Assembly: GCA_018401965.1 (NCBI GenBank)
Contig: JAGYJU010000006.1
Coordinates: forward strand, 1 to 64,000
DNA length: 64,000 bases
Reading direction: 5' to 3'
Origin: Roseicyclus sp.
GTDB lineage: Bacteria; Pseudomonadota; Alphaproteobacteria; Rhodobacterales; Rhodobacteraceae
Shown here: piece by piece, positions 46,545 to 55,387 of the stretch
How the letters are laid out: each line of letters begins with the position of its first letter
Position numbering within the stretch: position 1 is the stretch's first letter
Made by a program: the position numbers and the translations under genes
Notes under the pieces: generated by a model
The model's database searches: none
The model's input: the letters and a program-made list of their open reading frames with translations, nothing else
Told to the model about the DNA's origin: nothing

Positions 46545-47774
46545 ATGAAGCTTCAAAACCTCGAGATCTTCACCGTCGCGCCGCCGCCCCCCGGTTGGGG
46601 CGGGCGATATTGGCTGATCGTGCGGCTGACCACGGCCTGCGGCATCACCGGGCTGGGCGAGGTCTATGCCTCGGCCATCGGCCCCGCGGCGATGCGGGCC
46701 GTGATCGCGGATGTCTTCGCCCGCCACATGGACGGCGAAAGCCCCGAGTCCATCGAGTTGATGTCGCGGCGCGTCTGGTCCTCGGGGTTTACCCAGCGCG
46801 CCGATCCGACCGCCTTCGGCGCCTTCGCGGGATTGGAAATGGCCTGTTGGGATATCCTCGGCAAGGCGCGCGACCGGCCGGTCTGGGCGCTTCTGGGCGG
46901 CAAGATGAACGCGAGCCTGCGGGCCTATACCTATCTCTACCCCGAAGACGGCGTATCGCCGGATGAGGCGGCGCGGTTCTGGATCGACCCCGAGGCGCAA
47001 GCCAAGGCCGCCGCCGCCCGCGTGGCAGAAGGCTGGACGGCGGTGAAATTCGACCCCGCCGGCCCCTATACGATCCGGGGCGGCCATGCGCCCGCCCTGT
47101 CCGACATCACCCGGTCGGTGGCGATCTGCGCCGCGATCCGTGCGGCGGTGGGCGACCGGGCCGATCTGCTGTTCGGCACCCATGGCCAGTTCACCCCGGG
47201 CCATGCGATCCGGCTGGCGCGCGCGATCGAGGTCCATGATCCCTTGTGGTTCGAGGAACCGATCCCGCCCGATGACATCGCGGGCCTGGCCGAGGTGGCG
47301 CGTGCCACCTCGATCCCAGTGGCCAGCGGGGAACGCTTTTGCGGCAAGATGGAATTCGCCGCCGCCCTGCGCGCGGGGGTGCGCATCGTGCAACCGGCTC
47401 TGGGGCGTGCGGGGGGCATCTGGGAAGGCAAGAAGATCGCCATCCTGGCCGAGGCCCAGGGCGCGCAGATCGCGCCGCATCTTTACGCCGGGCCGGTGGA
47501 ATGGGCCGCCAATGTGCATCTTGGGGTCAGTTGCCCGAACCTGTTGATGGTCGAGGCGATCGAGACGCCGTTTCACAAATCGCTCGTGCGTGGCGGCCCA
47601 AGGGTCGAGGGCGGCTTCGTGCCCGCCCCCACCGCGCCGGGCCTGGGGATCGAGCTGGACGAGGCGCTGGCGCTCGCCCATGCCTATACCGGCGACCGGC
47701 TGCATCTCGAAATGCAGGAAGCGCCCTGTGACTGGAAGAACGGCAATGCCTTTGCCGGGGGGGCCGCGGATTGA
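46545..47774 (+). CDS. Enolase-superfamily enzyme (mandelate racemase/muconate lactonizing type)
   Basis: 409 residues. The N-terminal capping domain (GITGLGEVYASAIGP) precedes the barrel. The barrel shows LEMACWDILGKARDRPVWALLGGK, the lysine region GWTAVKFDPAGPY, metal-ligand segments LLFGTHGQFTPGHAIRLA and LWFEEPIPPDD, VASGERFCGKMEFA, and the late histidine/acid segment QIAPHLYAGPVEWAA. This pattern is that of sugar-acid dehydratases (galactonate or related) rather than of muconate cycloisomerases. The exact substrate is open. Confidence 0.85.
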   Translation: MKLQNLEIFTVAPPPPGWGGRYWLIVRLTTACGITGLGEVYASAIGPAAMRAVIADVFARHMDGESPESIELMSRRVWSSGFTQRADPTAFGAFAGLEMACWDILGKARDRPVWALLGGKMNASLRAYTYLYPEDGVSPDEAARFWIDPEAQAKAAAARVAEGWTAVKFDPAGPYTIRGGHAPALSDITRSVAICAAIRAAVGDRADLLFGTHGQFTPGHAIRLARAIEVHDPLWFEEPIPPDDIAGLAEVARATSIPVASGERFCGKMEFAAALRAGVRIVQPALGRAGGIWEGKKIAILAEAQGAQIAPHLYAGPVEWAANVHLGVSCPNLLMVEAIETPFHKSLVRGGPRVEGGFVPAPTAPGLGIELDEALALAHAYTGDRLHLEMQEAPCDWKNGNAFAGGAAD

Positions 47775-47839
47775 CCGGCGCGGCCGGCCCGGTTGCAAGA
47801 TGCGTATTTGCGGAAAGGTGAAGCGGGCAGGGGCGCGGG

Positions 47840-48610
47840 TTATCCGCGTTCCTGTTCATGGGCATAGCGCAGGCGCGCGACCTCTTCGTTCTTTTCGGCG
47901 CGGCGCAGATCGCCCAGGCGGCTTTCGACATAGCTCAGGTGTTCCTCGACCGCGGCGCGCGCGGCTGCCGCGTCGCGCGCTTGCAGGGCGGCATTGATCG
48001 CGCGGTGATGATCCAGCAGCAGGTCGCGGGTGGTGCGGCTTTTGAACATCATCTGGCGGTTGAAGAACACGCCCTGTTTCAGCAGGTCGAAGATCGAGCG
48101 CATCATGTGCAGCAAGATCACGTTATGCGACGCCTCCAGGATGGCGAGATGGAATTCCGCGTCCAGTTCCGCCTCGTCGGCCGGGTTGCGCTTTTTATGG
48201 GCCAGTTCCATCTTCTGAAAGATCGCGTCGATCACCTTGAGATCGGTGTCGGACCCGTGCACCGCGGCGCGTTCGGCGGCGATGGATTCCAGGTCGCGGC
48301 GAAAGCCGATGTAGTCGTAGACCGCTTCTTCATGGCTGGAAATCAGCCGGATCAAGGCGGGCGAAAACGCCGATCCCAGCACATCGGCGACGTAAATGCC
48401 CGCGCCCGCGCGCGCCGCCAAAAGCCCGCGATCCTGCAGGTCCGCCACCGCTTCGCGCAGGGAGGGGCGCGACACGCCCAGGCGTTCGGACAATTCGCGT
48501 TCCGAGGGCAGCCGTTCACCGGGGCGCAGGATGCCGCGCAGGATCAGCTGTTCGATCTGCCGCACCACGGATTGCGACAGTTTTTCGGCCTCGATGCGTT
48601 GAAACGGCAT
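47840..48610 (-). CDS. FadR/GntR-family transcriptional regulator
   Basis: 256 residues. The N-terminal winged helix (VVRQIEQLILRGILRPGERL, PSERELSERLGVSRPSLREA) is followed by the all-helical FCD effector domain (from about residue 95) with RRDLESIAAERAAVHG and the metal-ligand residues of FHLAILEASHN and LDHHRAINAAL. Relatives are PdhR, LldR and GlcC, which sense small organic acids. A perfect palindrome 12 bases before the ATG (48622-48648) is a likely autoregulatory site. The likely targets are the convergent alcohol dehydrogenase and enolase-superfamily genes. Confidence 0.93.
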   Translation of the reverse strand: MPFQRIEAEKLSQSVVRQIEQLILRGILRPGERLPSERELSERLGVSRPSLREAVADLQDRGLLAARAGAGIYVADVLGSAFSPALIRLISSHEEAVYDYIGFRRDLESIAAERAAVHGSDTDLKVIDAIFQKMELAHKKRNPADEAELDAEFHLAILEASHNVILLHMMRSIFDLLKQGVFFNRQMMFKSRTTRDLLLDHHRAINAALQARDAAAARAAVEEHLSYVESRLGDLRRAEKNEEVARLRYAHEQERG

Positions 48611-48621
48611 GATCCCCTCCC

Positions 48622-48648
48622 GGACTGGTCAAATATATTGACCAGTCC
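48622..48648. promoter_or_regulatory. Perfect palindromic operator before the FadR-type regulator
   Basis: GGACTGGTCAA (48622-48632) and TTGACCAGTCC (48638-48648) are exact inverted repeats with spacer ATATA. The TGGTCA / TGACCA core is like known GntR/FadR-family half-sites. Its closeness to the start codon (48610) argues for autorepression. I find no second strong copy before 45350. Confidence 0.8.
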
Positions 48649-48712
48649 TTGGGGTATGTCCAGCCGTTTGGTCAGGCCGTTCGGCCGGCGCGGGCCAGAT
48701 CAGCGGGCCAGA

Positions 48713-49363
48713 TCAACGGGGGCGAATGATCACCTCGACCCGGCGGTTCTGCTGGCGACCCTCGGGCGTGAGGTTGGAGGCCACCGGTTCGCTTTCGCCG
48801 CGGCCAAAGCTGCGCACGCGCACGGGGGCGACGCCCTGTTCCAGCAAGACGCCCGCGACCGCCTGCGCGCGGCGCGCCGAGAGGTCCTGGTTGTATTCCG
48901 CGCTGCCGGTGTTGTCGGTATGGCCGATCACATCCACCGTGGTGTCGGGGTATTGTTGCAGGTTGCGCGCGAGCGCCCGCAGATCGGCCTGAAGGCTGGC
49001 GCGGATCGCGGCGCTGTCGATGTCGAACAAGATGCCCTCGGGCATGGTGACGATCAGTTCTTCGCCGGTGTTCTGGATGCGGATGTCGTCATTGGCCAGA
49101 TCGCCGCGCAGATCGCGCGCCTGCCGGTCAAGCGCCGCGCCGATGGCCCCGCCCGCAAGCGCGCCTGCCGCAGCCCCCGCCACCGCGCCAAGGCCCGGGT
49201 CGCTGTCATTGTTGGCCGCGCCCAGGAACCCGCCCAAAAGCCCGCCGATGACCGCGCCGCTTTGGGTGCGTTCGCCCATGGGTTGGACGGTATTGCCGAC
49301 ACAGCCCGCCAACGCCAGCGCTGACACGGTTGCGAGAATGGTGATTTTGCCGCGAATGATCAT
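48713..49363 (-). CDS. OmpA-family peptidoglycan-binding lipoprotein
   Basis: About 216 residues from the ATG at 49363; 49369 is an alternative. The signal peptide ends in the lipobox LALAGC. A glycine-zipper segment follows (GAVIGGLLGGFLGAA to ALAGGAIGAALDRQ, residues about 37-80), then an OmpA C-terminal domain with LFDIDSAAIRASLQADL, VIGHTDNTGSAEYNQDLS and VRSFGRGESEPVASN. The Asp and Arg of this domain bind meso-diaminopimelate. It is likely an outer-membrane lipoprotein tethering the envelope to the wall. Confidence 0.93.
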   Translation of the reverse strand: MIIRGKITILATVSALALAGCVGNTVQPMGERTQSGAVIGGLLGGFLGAANNDSDPGLGAVAGAAAGALAGGAIGAALDRQARDLRGDLANDDIRIQNTGEELIVTMPEGILFDIDSAAIRASLQADLRALARNLQQYPDTTVDVIGHTDNTGSAEYNQDLSARRAQAVAGVLLEQGVAPVRVRSFGRGESEPVASNLTPEGRQQNRRVEVIIRPR

Positions 49364-49497
49364 GATCATGCCCTTCCAGACTGCTCTTGGTGCGGTTGCC
49401 CCGAACCCTTTGTTCGGCTCAGCTATAGCAGTCACGCGGCCCTTGCGCAGCGGGCAATTCGCAAAATGGCGGAAATCTGCCCATCAATTCCGCGCCA

Positions 49498-50334
49498 TCA
49501 TGCCCCGGTTTGCGCCGATTCCCGCGCCAGCATCGCGCGTTTGACCGGCAGGCCCCAGTGATAGCCGCCAAGCGCGCCGGATTTGCGCAGCGCGCGGTGG
49601 CAGGGGATCAGCCAGCTGACCGGGTTGCGCCCCACGGCGGTGCCCACGGCGCGCACGGCGCGGGGGTGGCCGATGGCGCTGGCGATCTCGGAATAGGTGG
49701 TCACATGGCCCGACGGGATCTGCAACAGCGCCTCCCAGACCTTGATCTGGAACGGCGCGCCGATCAGATGCAGGCGCGCGGACGCGCTGCCGGTCGTGCC
49801 GAAGGCGGTGGCGACCATGGGCGCCAGCGGTGCGGGGTCGTCGATGAAATCTGCCATGGGCCAGCGTGCGCGCAGATCGTCCATCGTGGCGTCGCGGCCG
49901 GTTTCGGCGGCCAGCCCAAGCCCGCAAATCCCCCGATCCGTGCCCATCACCAGCGCCGGGCCAAAGGGGCTGTCGAACCAGCCATGGCGGATCGTCAGGC
50001 CCGCGCCGCCGCGCGCGTATTCGCCGGGCGCCATCGCTTCCCATGTCAGGAACAGGTCATGCAGCCGCCCCGAGCCCGACAGGCCCACGACCTGCGCGGT
50101 TTCCAGCGTGGTGAAGCGGTCGCGCAGCAGCGCGCGCGCGTGATCCAGCGCCAGGTATTGCTGGTAGCGTTTCGGGCTGACGCCCACCCAGGCGGAAAAG
50201 ACGCGCTGGAAATGCGCCGGGCTCAGGCCCATGTCGCGCGCCAGCGCCTCCAGGCTCAGCGGGGCATCGGCGGCATCGATGGTGTCGATGGCGCGGCGGA
50301 TGACGTGGTAATGATAGGCGCTGTCTTGGGTCAT
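49498..50334 (-). CDS. AraC-type / O6-methylguanine-DNA methyltransferase fusion (Ada-like)
   Basis: 278 residues. An AraC helix-turn-helix region at about 1-100 (LSLEALARDMGLSPAHFQRVF, GVSPKRYQQYLALDHAR) is fused to a methyltransferase ribonuclease-like domain and the Ogt domain. The methyl-acceptor cysteine is in VSWLIPCHRALRKSGALGGYHWG, with FQIKVWEALLQIPSGHVTTY upstream. It lacks the N-terminal zinc/Cys Ada domain that senses phosphotriesters, so regulation by self-methylation as in E. coli Ada is unlikely. Confidence 0.93.
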   Translation of the reverse strand: MTQDSAYHYHVIRRAIDTIDAADAPLSLEALARDMGLSPAHFQRVFSAWVGVSPKRYQQYLALDHARALLRDRFTTLETAQVVGLSGSGRLHDLFLTWEAMAPGEYARGGAGLTIRHGWFDSPFGPALVMGTDRGICGLGLAAETGRDATMDDLRARWPMADFIDDPAPLAPMVATAFGTTGSASARLHLIGAPFQIKVWEALLQIPSGHVTTYSEIASAIGHPRAVRAVGTAVGRNPVSWLIPCHRALRKSGALGGYHWGLPVKRAMLARESAQTGA

Positions 50335-50429
50335 GGCGCGATACTAGCGCGGGCACCGGCCCCGGCGCGACCCGAAACTTGCGCGAAAACCCGCTTGCCG
50401 CGCAGGCCCGCAATCGCCAAAAGGGCGCC

Positions 50430-51074
50430 ATGGCCAAGCAGTTGCCCTATCACGCGATGCGCGAGATTTTCGCACGGTTTCAGGCGGCAGAGCCTGAACC
50501 GAAGGGGGAATTGCATCACACCAACGCCTTTACGCTGGTCGTGGCCGTGGCGCTCAGCGCGCAGGCCACCGACGCGGGCGTGAACCGTGCCACCAAGCAC
50601 CTGTTCGAGATCGCCGACACGCCGGAAAAGATGCTGGCCCTGGGCGAAGAGGCCCTGACAGAGCAGATCAAGACCATCGGCCTGTTTCGCAACAAGGCCA
50701 AGAATGTCATCAAGCTGAGCCGGATCCTGGTCGAGGAGTACGGCGGGCAGGTGCCATCCTCGCGCGCGGCGTTGCAATCGCTGCCGGGCGTGGGCCGCAA
50801 GACCGCCAACGTGGTCTTGAACATGTGGTGGCAGTTTCCCGCGCAGGCGGTCGACACGCATATCTTCCGCCTTGGCAACCGCGCGGGCATTGCCCCGGGG
50901 CGCGACGTGGACGCGGTGGAACGCGCCATCGAAGACCATGTTCCGGCCGAATTTCAACTGCACGCCCATCACTGGATGATCCTGCATGGGCGCTATATCT
51001 GCGTGGCCCGCAAACCCAAATGCGGCGCCTGCATCATCCGTGACCTGTGCCAATACGAGGACAAGACCCCATGA
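50430..51074 (+). CDS. nth: Endonuclease III
   Basis: 214 residues from the ATG at 50430. It is a base-excision-repair glycosylase/AP lyase for oxidised pyrimidines. It shows VALSAQATDAGVNRATKHLF, the helix-hairpin-helix LPGVGRKTANVVLNMWW with the catalytic lysine, the Asp in VDTHIFRLGNR, and the 4Fe-4S cysteines C-x6-C-x2-C-x5-C at the C-terminus. The stop overlaps the next start (ATGA). Confidence 0.97.
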   Translation: MAKQLPYHAMREIFARFQAAEPEPKGELHHTNAFTLVVAVALSAQATDAGVNRATKHLFEIADTPEKMLALGEEALTEQIKTIGLFRNKAKNVIKLSRILVEEYGGQVPSSRAALQSLPGVGRKTANVVLNMWWQFPAQAVDTHIFRLGNRAGIAPGRDVDAVERAIEDHVPAEFQLHAHHWMILHGRYICVARKPKCGACIIRDLCQYEDKTP

Positions 51075-52063
51075 CCCAGACCTATGACCTTGTCGGTATC
51101 GGCAATGCGATCGTCGACGTGATTTCGCATGGCGATGACAGTTTCCTCGACAACATGGGGATCGAAAAGGGCATCATGCAGCTGATCGACCGCGAACGGG
51201 CCGAACTGCTCTATGCCGCGATGACGGACCGGGTGCAGACGCCGGGCGGATCGGTGGCCAACACCATCGCGGGGGCGGGAACGCTGGGGTTGAAAACCGC
51301 CTTCCTGGGCAAGGTCAAGGATGACGCGCTGGGGCGCTTCTATGCCGATGGCATGGCTGCCCAGGGCACGGATTTCCCCAATCCGCCCGCGCGTGATGCG
51401 CAGGCCCCCACCTCGCGGTCGATGATCTTCGTGTCGCCCGATGGCGAGCGGTCGATGAACACCTACCTGGGCGCGGGCGCGGATTTCGACGCGGACGATG
51501 TGGATGCAGGCGTTGCCTCTGCCGCGCGCTGGCTGTTTCTGGAAGGCTATCTTTACGACAAGCCCGAGGGCAAATCCGCCTTTGCCGCCGCCGCCGATCA
51601 GTGCCGCAAGGGCGGTGGCAAGGTCGGCATCACCTTGTCCGATCCCTTTTGTGTCGACCGGCACCGGGCCGATTTCCTGACGCTGATCGAAACCCAGATG
51701 GATTTCGTCATCGGCAACCACGAGGAATGGCTGGCGCTCTACCAGACAGAAGATCTCGATGCGGCGCTGCGCCGGGCGGCGGCCATTTGCGATATCGTTG
51801 TCTGCACCCATTCGGGCGAGCCGGTAAAGATCTTGCGCGGCGCGGAACGGGTGGAGGTGCCGGTCACGCGCGTGACGCCGGTCGATGCGACGGGCGCGGG
51901 CGATCAATTCGCGGCAGGGTTCCTGTATGGCCTGGCCACGGGCCGCGATCTGGCGATGGCGGGCCGTATGGGGGTTGCCGCCGCATCCGAGGTGATCGGC
52001 CATGTCGGCCCGCGCCCCAAGCGGCCCCTGACCGAGGTCTTTGCCGAGGCCGGGTTGCTGTAG
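51071..52063 (+). CDS. PfkB-family kinase, adenosine kinase type
   Basis: 330 residues from the ATG at 51071 (MTQTYDLVGIGNAIVDVI), overlapping nth. It shows the ribokinase-fold start VGIGNAIVDVISHGDDSF, PGGSVANTIAGAGTLGLKTAF and the anion-hole/catalytic base motif VDATGAGDQFAAGFLYGLATG. Close relatives in this group are annotated as adenosine kinase, but sugar specificity within PfkB is hard to tell by eye. Confidence 0.85.
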   Translation: MTQTYDLVGIGNAIVDVISHGDDSFLDNMGIEKGIMQLIDRERAELLYAAMTDRVQTPGGSVANTIAGAGTLGLKTAFLGKVKDDALGRFYADGMAAQGTDFPNPPARDAQAPTSRSMIFVSPDGERSMNTYLGAGADFDADDVDAGVASAARWLFLEGYLYDKPEGKSAFAAAADQCRKGGGKVGITLSDPFCVDRHRADFLTLIETQMDFVIGNHEEWLALYQTEDLDAALRRAAAICDIVVCTHSGEPVKILRGAERVEVPVTRVTPVDATGAGDQFAAGFLYGLATGRDLAMAGRMGVAAASEVIGHVGPRPKRPLTEVFAEAGLL

Positions 52064-52097
52064 GCGCGCGCTTTACGGGAGGCCGAGCGAAACCCGG

Positions 52098-52982
52098 TCA
52101 ATCGCCCAGCTTGGCATGGACTTCGTCCAGGTCGATGTCACCGATGGGCATCTTGTTTCCGGGGTTTTCGAAATCGTATTTGAACAGGTCGAAATCGCGG
52201 TGGTAGATTTCATAGACCAGATGCATCGACAGATCGTCGAAATACGCCTCGACCGGGTGTAGGCGCTTGGGCCCATGCCCTTCGCTTTCGTTGAAGCGGG
52301 GCACGGCGGCCAGATCGACGGGGTGTTTCACCGCGATCGCATCCAGAACCGATTGCATGCCGTCGTCGAATTTCTCGGTCCAGAAAATATTGTCGTAGCG
52401 CCCGCCATTCACGATCAGGGTCGAGACATGGCCCGACATGGCCGACCAGTGGATGTCCGGTTCCATCGGGCGGCGCCAGCGGATGGTGTCGCGCGCAAAC
52501 AGCAGGAACCGACGGAAACTGGCGATCTGGTCAAACTCGCCCTTGCCGTCTTCGCCGCCCACCTCGATGCCGTATTTCTGGATCAACAGCGGCACAAGGT
52601 TGCCGCGATAGCGTTTGCCGTTGCGCTGAATGCCGCAGATCTTGTCGAAAAACGACGACAGGATACGGGTATAGGGGTTGCGCACGCAGGTGAAGGTATA
52701 GGTTTCGTGGCCCCGCACGCTGCGTTCGATCACCGGCTGGCTGGGGTCCAGCGACCATTTGTGAAGGCCGCCCGTGGCATCGTGGATGTCGCCGTCGAAA
52801 TACACGCCATTGTCGGAATAATACAGGATCTGTCCGATGGTCGAGCAGGCGCATTTGGGCACCACGCGGTAAACCACGCTTTCGCTTTCCGTCATCCAGG
52901 TTCCGGGAAACCCCATGGTCTTGGCCTCTTGCTCGTCCTTGCCCGCGCGGGGCGCACCGTTTACCTTGCCTCTAAAGATCAA
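52098..52982 (-). CDS. PAPS-dependent sulfotransferase
   Basis: 294 residues from 52982, or 272 from the ATG at 52916 (MGFPGTWMTESES). The 5'-phosphosulfate loop is YRVVPKCACSTIGQILYY and the 3'-phosphate site is TFTCVRNPYTRILSSFFDK, the two motifs of the carbohydrate (chondroitin/HNK-1-like) sulfotransferase family. It diverges from a GT14 glycosyltransferase, which suggests both act on one sulfated surface glycan. The shared 78-144-base intergenic region is AT-rich. Confidence 0.85.
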   Translation of the reverse strand: MIFRGKVNGAPRAGKDEQEAKTMGFPGTWMTESESVVYRVVPKCACSTIGQILYYSDNGVYFDGDIHDATGGLHKWSLDPSQPVIERSVRGHETYTFTCVRNPYTRILSSFFDKICGIQRNGKRYRGNLVPLLIQKYGIEVGGEDGKGEFDQIASFRRFLLFARDTIRWRRPMEPDIHWSAMSGHVSTLIVNGGRYDNIFWTEKFDDGMQSVLDAIAVKHPVDLAAVPRFNESEGHGPKRLHPVEAYFDDLSMHLVYEIYHRDFDLFKYDFENPGNKMPIGDIDLDEVHAKLGD

Positions 52983-53060
52983 ACAACGCGTGTGTCTTCA
53001 ATCTCTGTTAGCTATGAGTATCGCAACAATAAGGAAAGATTGAGGCCGGTTGTTCCCAGT

Positions 53061-54638
53061 ATGGCAAAAATAGCCTTCATTCTCTTGTGTCACAAAGACC
53101 CGCCCGCAATCATTCGACAGGCCAGGCGCCTGACGGCGACGGGGGATTACGTGTCGATCCATTTCGACGCGCGCGCGAAAGCATCGGATTTCGCCAAGAT
53201 CACCGAGGCGCTGGCCGACAACCCGTCGGTCTGTTTCGCGGCCAAGCGGATCAAATGCGGCTGGGGGGCCTGGTCGCTGGTGCAGGCCACGCTGAACGCG
53301 CTGGAGATGGCCGAACGGAATTTCCCCGATGCAACCCATTTCTACATGTTGTCGGGCGATTGCCTGCCGGTGAAATCGGCGGCCTATGCGCATAGGTTCC
53401 TGGATGCGCATGACCGCGACTATGTCGAAAGCTTCGATTTCTTCACCTCGGACTGGATCAAGACCGGCTTCAAGGAAGAACGGTTGATCTACCGGCACTG
53501 GTTCAATGAACGCACCCAGAAAGCCTGGTTCTACCGCAGTTTCCGTCTGCAAAAGGCCCTTGGACTGACGCGCCGCATCCCCGAAGACATCGAGGTGCAG
53601 ATCGGCAGCCAATGGTGGTGCCTGCGGCGGCGCACGATCGAAAAGCTGCTGCAATTCTGCCGCACCCGCCGCGATGTGGTGACATTCTTTTCCACCACCT
53701 GGATCCCGGACGAGACATTCTTTCAGACCCTCGTGCGCCACCTTGTGCCCGAGCGCGAGATCGAAAGCCGCACCCTGACCTTCAAGATGTTCAGCGATTA
53801 CGGCATGCCGGTCAGTTTCTACAATGACCAGTATGACCTGTTGATTTCGCAGGATTTCCTGTTCGCCCGCAAGATCAGCCCCGAGGCCACGCTGTTGCAG
53901 GACCGGCTGGGCGCGTTGTGGGAATCGGACCGGGTGAATTTCGCCACCAGCCAGGAGGGCGAAAAGCTGCATGCCTTTCTGACCGGGCGCGGGCGGATCG
54001 GCAAACGCTATGGCACGCGGTTTTGGGAACGCGAAAGCACGCTTGGGCCTGACCGCAACCTGTATATGCTGGTGTGCAAGAAATGGCATGTGGCCAAGCG
54101 GTTGTTGCATGCCGCCGCCGACCGGCTGGATGTGCGCGGGGTCGAATACCTGTTCGACGAGGCGTCTTGCCCGGTGCCGCACCTGGGCGGCATCGAACGC
54201 ACGCTGGAAAAGCGCAACCGCCACCGCCGGGCGCTGATGCGGATGTTGTTCGATTACTACGACACCGACCGGCTGATGATCTGCCTCGATCCTGCGAATA
54301 TTGGCCTGATGCAGGATTTCATGTCGGATCGCGCCAATGCGCGCATCCTGGAATTGCAATGCGTCTTTGACGATCAGTACCTGGTGGGTCAAGCGCATCG
54401 CGTGGGCCTGGCCACCGCCGACACCCCCAGCGAGGTGATCACGCGCATGTTGCCGACGTTGCGTCACGAGTTCGCGGATGAATCGATCCGTATCCGCGAT
54501 GCGGAATTTCCCCGCCATTGGCGCATCCGCGAAGATCGCGCCGCACCAGAGAATGCCATCGTCCTGAGCGATTTTTTCGGCATCGCGCCGGAAAAAGGGC
54601 AGGACCTGGCCGAAACCCCTTATCTCTTTGCCGACTGA
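53061..54638 (+). CDS. GT14-like (core-2/I-branching) glycosyltransferase with extra C-terminal domain
   Basis: 525 residues from the ATG at 53061. Residues 1-290 resemble beta-1,6-N-acetylglucosaminyl- or xylosyltransferases of family GT14: MAKIAFILLCHKDPPAII, VSIHFDARAK, HFYMLSGDCLPVKSA, IGSQWWCLRRRTIEKLL and TTWIPDETFFQTLVRH, the last with the presumed catalytic glutamate. Residues about 330-525 form a further domain of unknown function (LYMLVCKKWHVAKRLL, LMICLDPANIGLMQDFM, IVLSDFFGIAPEKG). I recall such fusions mainly from Rhodobacterales. It is divergently paired with the sulfotransferase. Confidence 0.82.
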   Translation: MAKIAFILLCHKDPPAIIRQARRLTATGDYVSIHFDARAKASDFAKITEALADNPSVCFAAKRIKCGWGAWSLVQATLNALEMAERNFPDATHFYMLSGDCLPVKSAAYAHRFLDAHDRDYVESFDFFTSDWIKTGFKEERLIYRHWFNERTQKAWFYRSFRLQKALGLTRRIPEDIEVQIGSQWWCLRRRTIEKLLQFCRTRRDVVTFFSTTWIPDETFFQTLVRHLVPEREIESRTLTFKMFSDYGMPVSFYNDQYDLLISQDFLFARKISPEATLLQDRLGALWESDRVNFATSQEGEKLHAFLTGRGRIGKRYGTRFWERESTLGPDRNLYMLVCKKWHVAKRLLHAAADRLDVRGVEYLFDEASCPVPHLGGIERTLEKRNRHRRALMRMLFDYYDTDRLMICLDPANIGLMQDFMSDRANARILELQCVFDDQYLVGQAHRVGLATADTPSEVITRMLPTLRHEFADESIRIRDAEFPRHWRIREDRAAPENAIVLSDFFGIAPEKGQDLAETPYLFAD

Positions 54639-54650
54639 CAAGGACGCATC

Positions 54651-55034
54651 ATGGCCTATGACTATGACCCACAGAATATTTTCGCCAAGATCCTGCGCGG
54701 GGAAATTCCCAACCGCACGGTGATGGAAACCGACCACACGCTGGCCTTTGACGATATCTATCCGCAAGCGCCCATTCATGTGCTGGTGATCCCCAAGGGG
54801 GCTTATGTCTGCGCCGATCATTTCGCGCTCGAGGCCTCGGAGGCCGAGATCGTCGATTTCTGGCGCACCGTCGGGCGCATCTGTGCCGACAAGGGCATTC
54901 AGCCGGGCATGGGCGGGCAGGGCTATCGCACCATTTCCAACGCGGGCGAGGTCGCGGTGCAAGAGGTGCCGCATTACCACGTCCATATCCTGTCGGGTCG
55001 GCCGCTTGGGCGGATGCTGCAAAAAGCCGATTGA
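54651..55034 (+). CDS. HIT-family nucleotide hydrolase (HinT-like)
   Basis: 127 residues. This histidine-triad protein hydrolyses AMP-amino-acid or AMP-amine linkages. It shows NIFAKILRGEIPNRTVMETD at the N-terminus, HVLVIPKGAYVCADHF, GYRTISNAGEVAVQEV and the HxHxH triad in VPHYHVHILSGRPLG. It lies 12 bases after the GT14 gene, probably as a housekeeping neighbour. Confidence 0.95.
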   Translation: MAYDYDPQNIFAKILRGEIPNRTVMETDHTLAFDDIYPQAPIHVLVIPKGAYVCADHFALEASEAEIVDFWRTVGRICADKGIQPGMGGQGYRTISNAGEVAVQEVPHYHVHILSGRPLGRMLQKAD

Positions 55035-55118
55035 TCGCGGGGCAGCGCCCGCGCCGGTCTTGTCCGGGCGGGCGCAACCTGCCATATCCGGCGCGACGTT
55101 TGAGCCGAGGATCGCACC

Positions 55119-55310
55119 ATGACCATCGCCCCCCCCGAGACCGAAATCGTCACGACGCACCGCGTTGCCTGCGACGGCGGCGAGGGCGCGTTGGGCCATC
55201 CGCGCGTCTGGCTGTCGATCCCCCCCGACCGTGGCTGGGTCGAATGCGGCTACTGCGACAAGAAATTCATCCACGCAGACATGGCCGACCAGGTGAAAAC
55301 CACCCGCTGA
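55119..55310 (+). CDS. Small CHCC-type zinc-finger protein
   Basis: 63 residues with [16 protein letters not shown] and [13 protein letters not shown], the Cys-x8-His-x-Cys-x2-Cys metal site of the zf-CHCC domain shared with the NDUFS6 subunit of complex I. Alphaproteobacterial stand-alone copies are common and uncharacterised; a role in complex I assembly is plausible but unproven. Confidence 0.88.
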   Translation: MTIAPPETEIVTTHRVACDGGEGALGHPRVWLSIPPDRGWVECGYCDKKFIHADMADQVKTTR

Positions 55311-55387
55311 ATGCGAAAACCGGGGTCGCAGGCGCTGCGTCCCCGCGCTAGAACAGACCCCACGGAACAGTCGCGGGGGACGGTATC

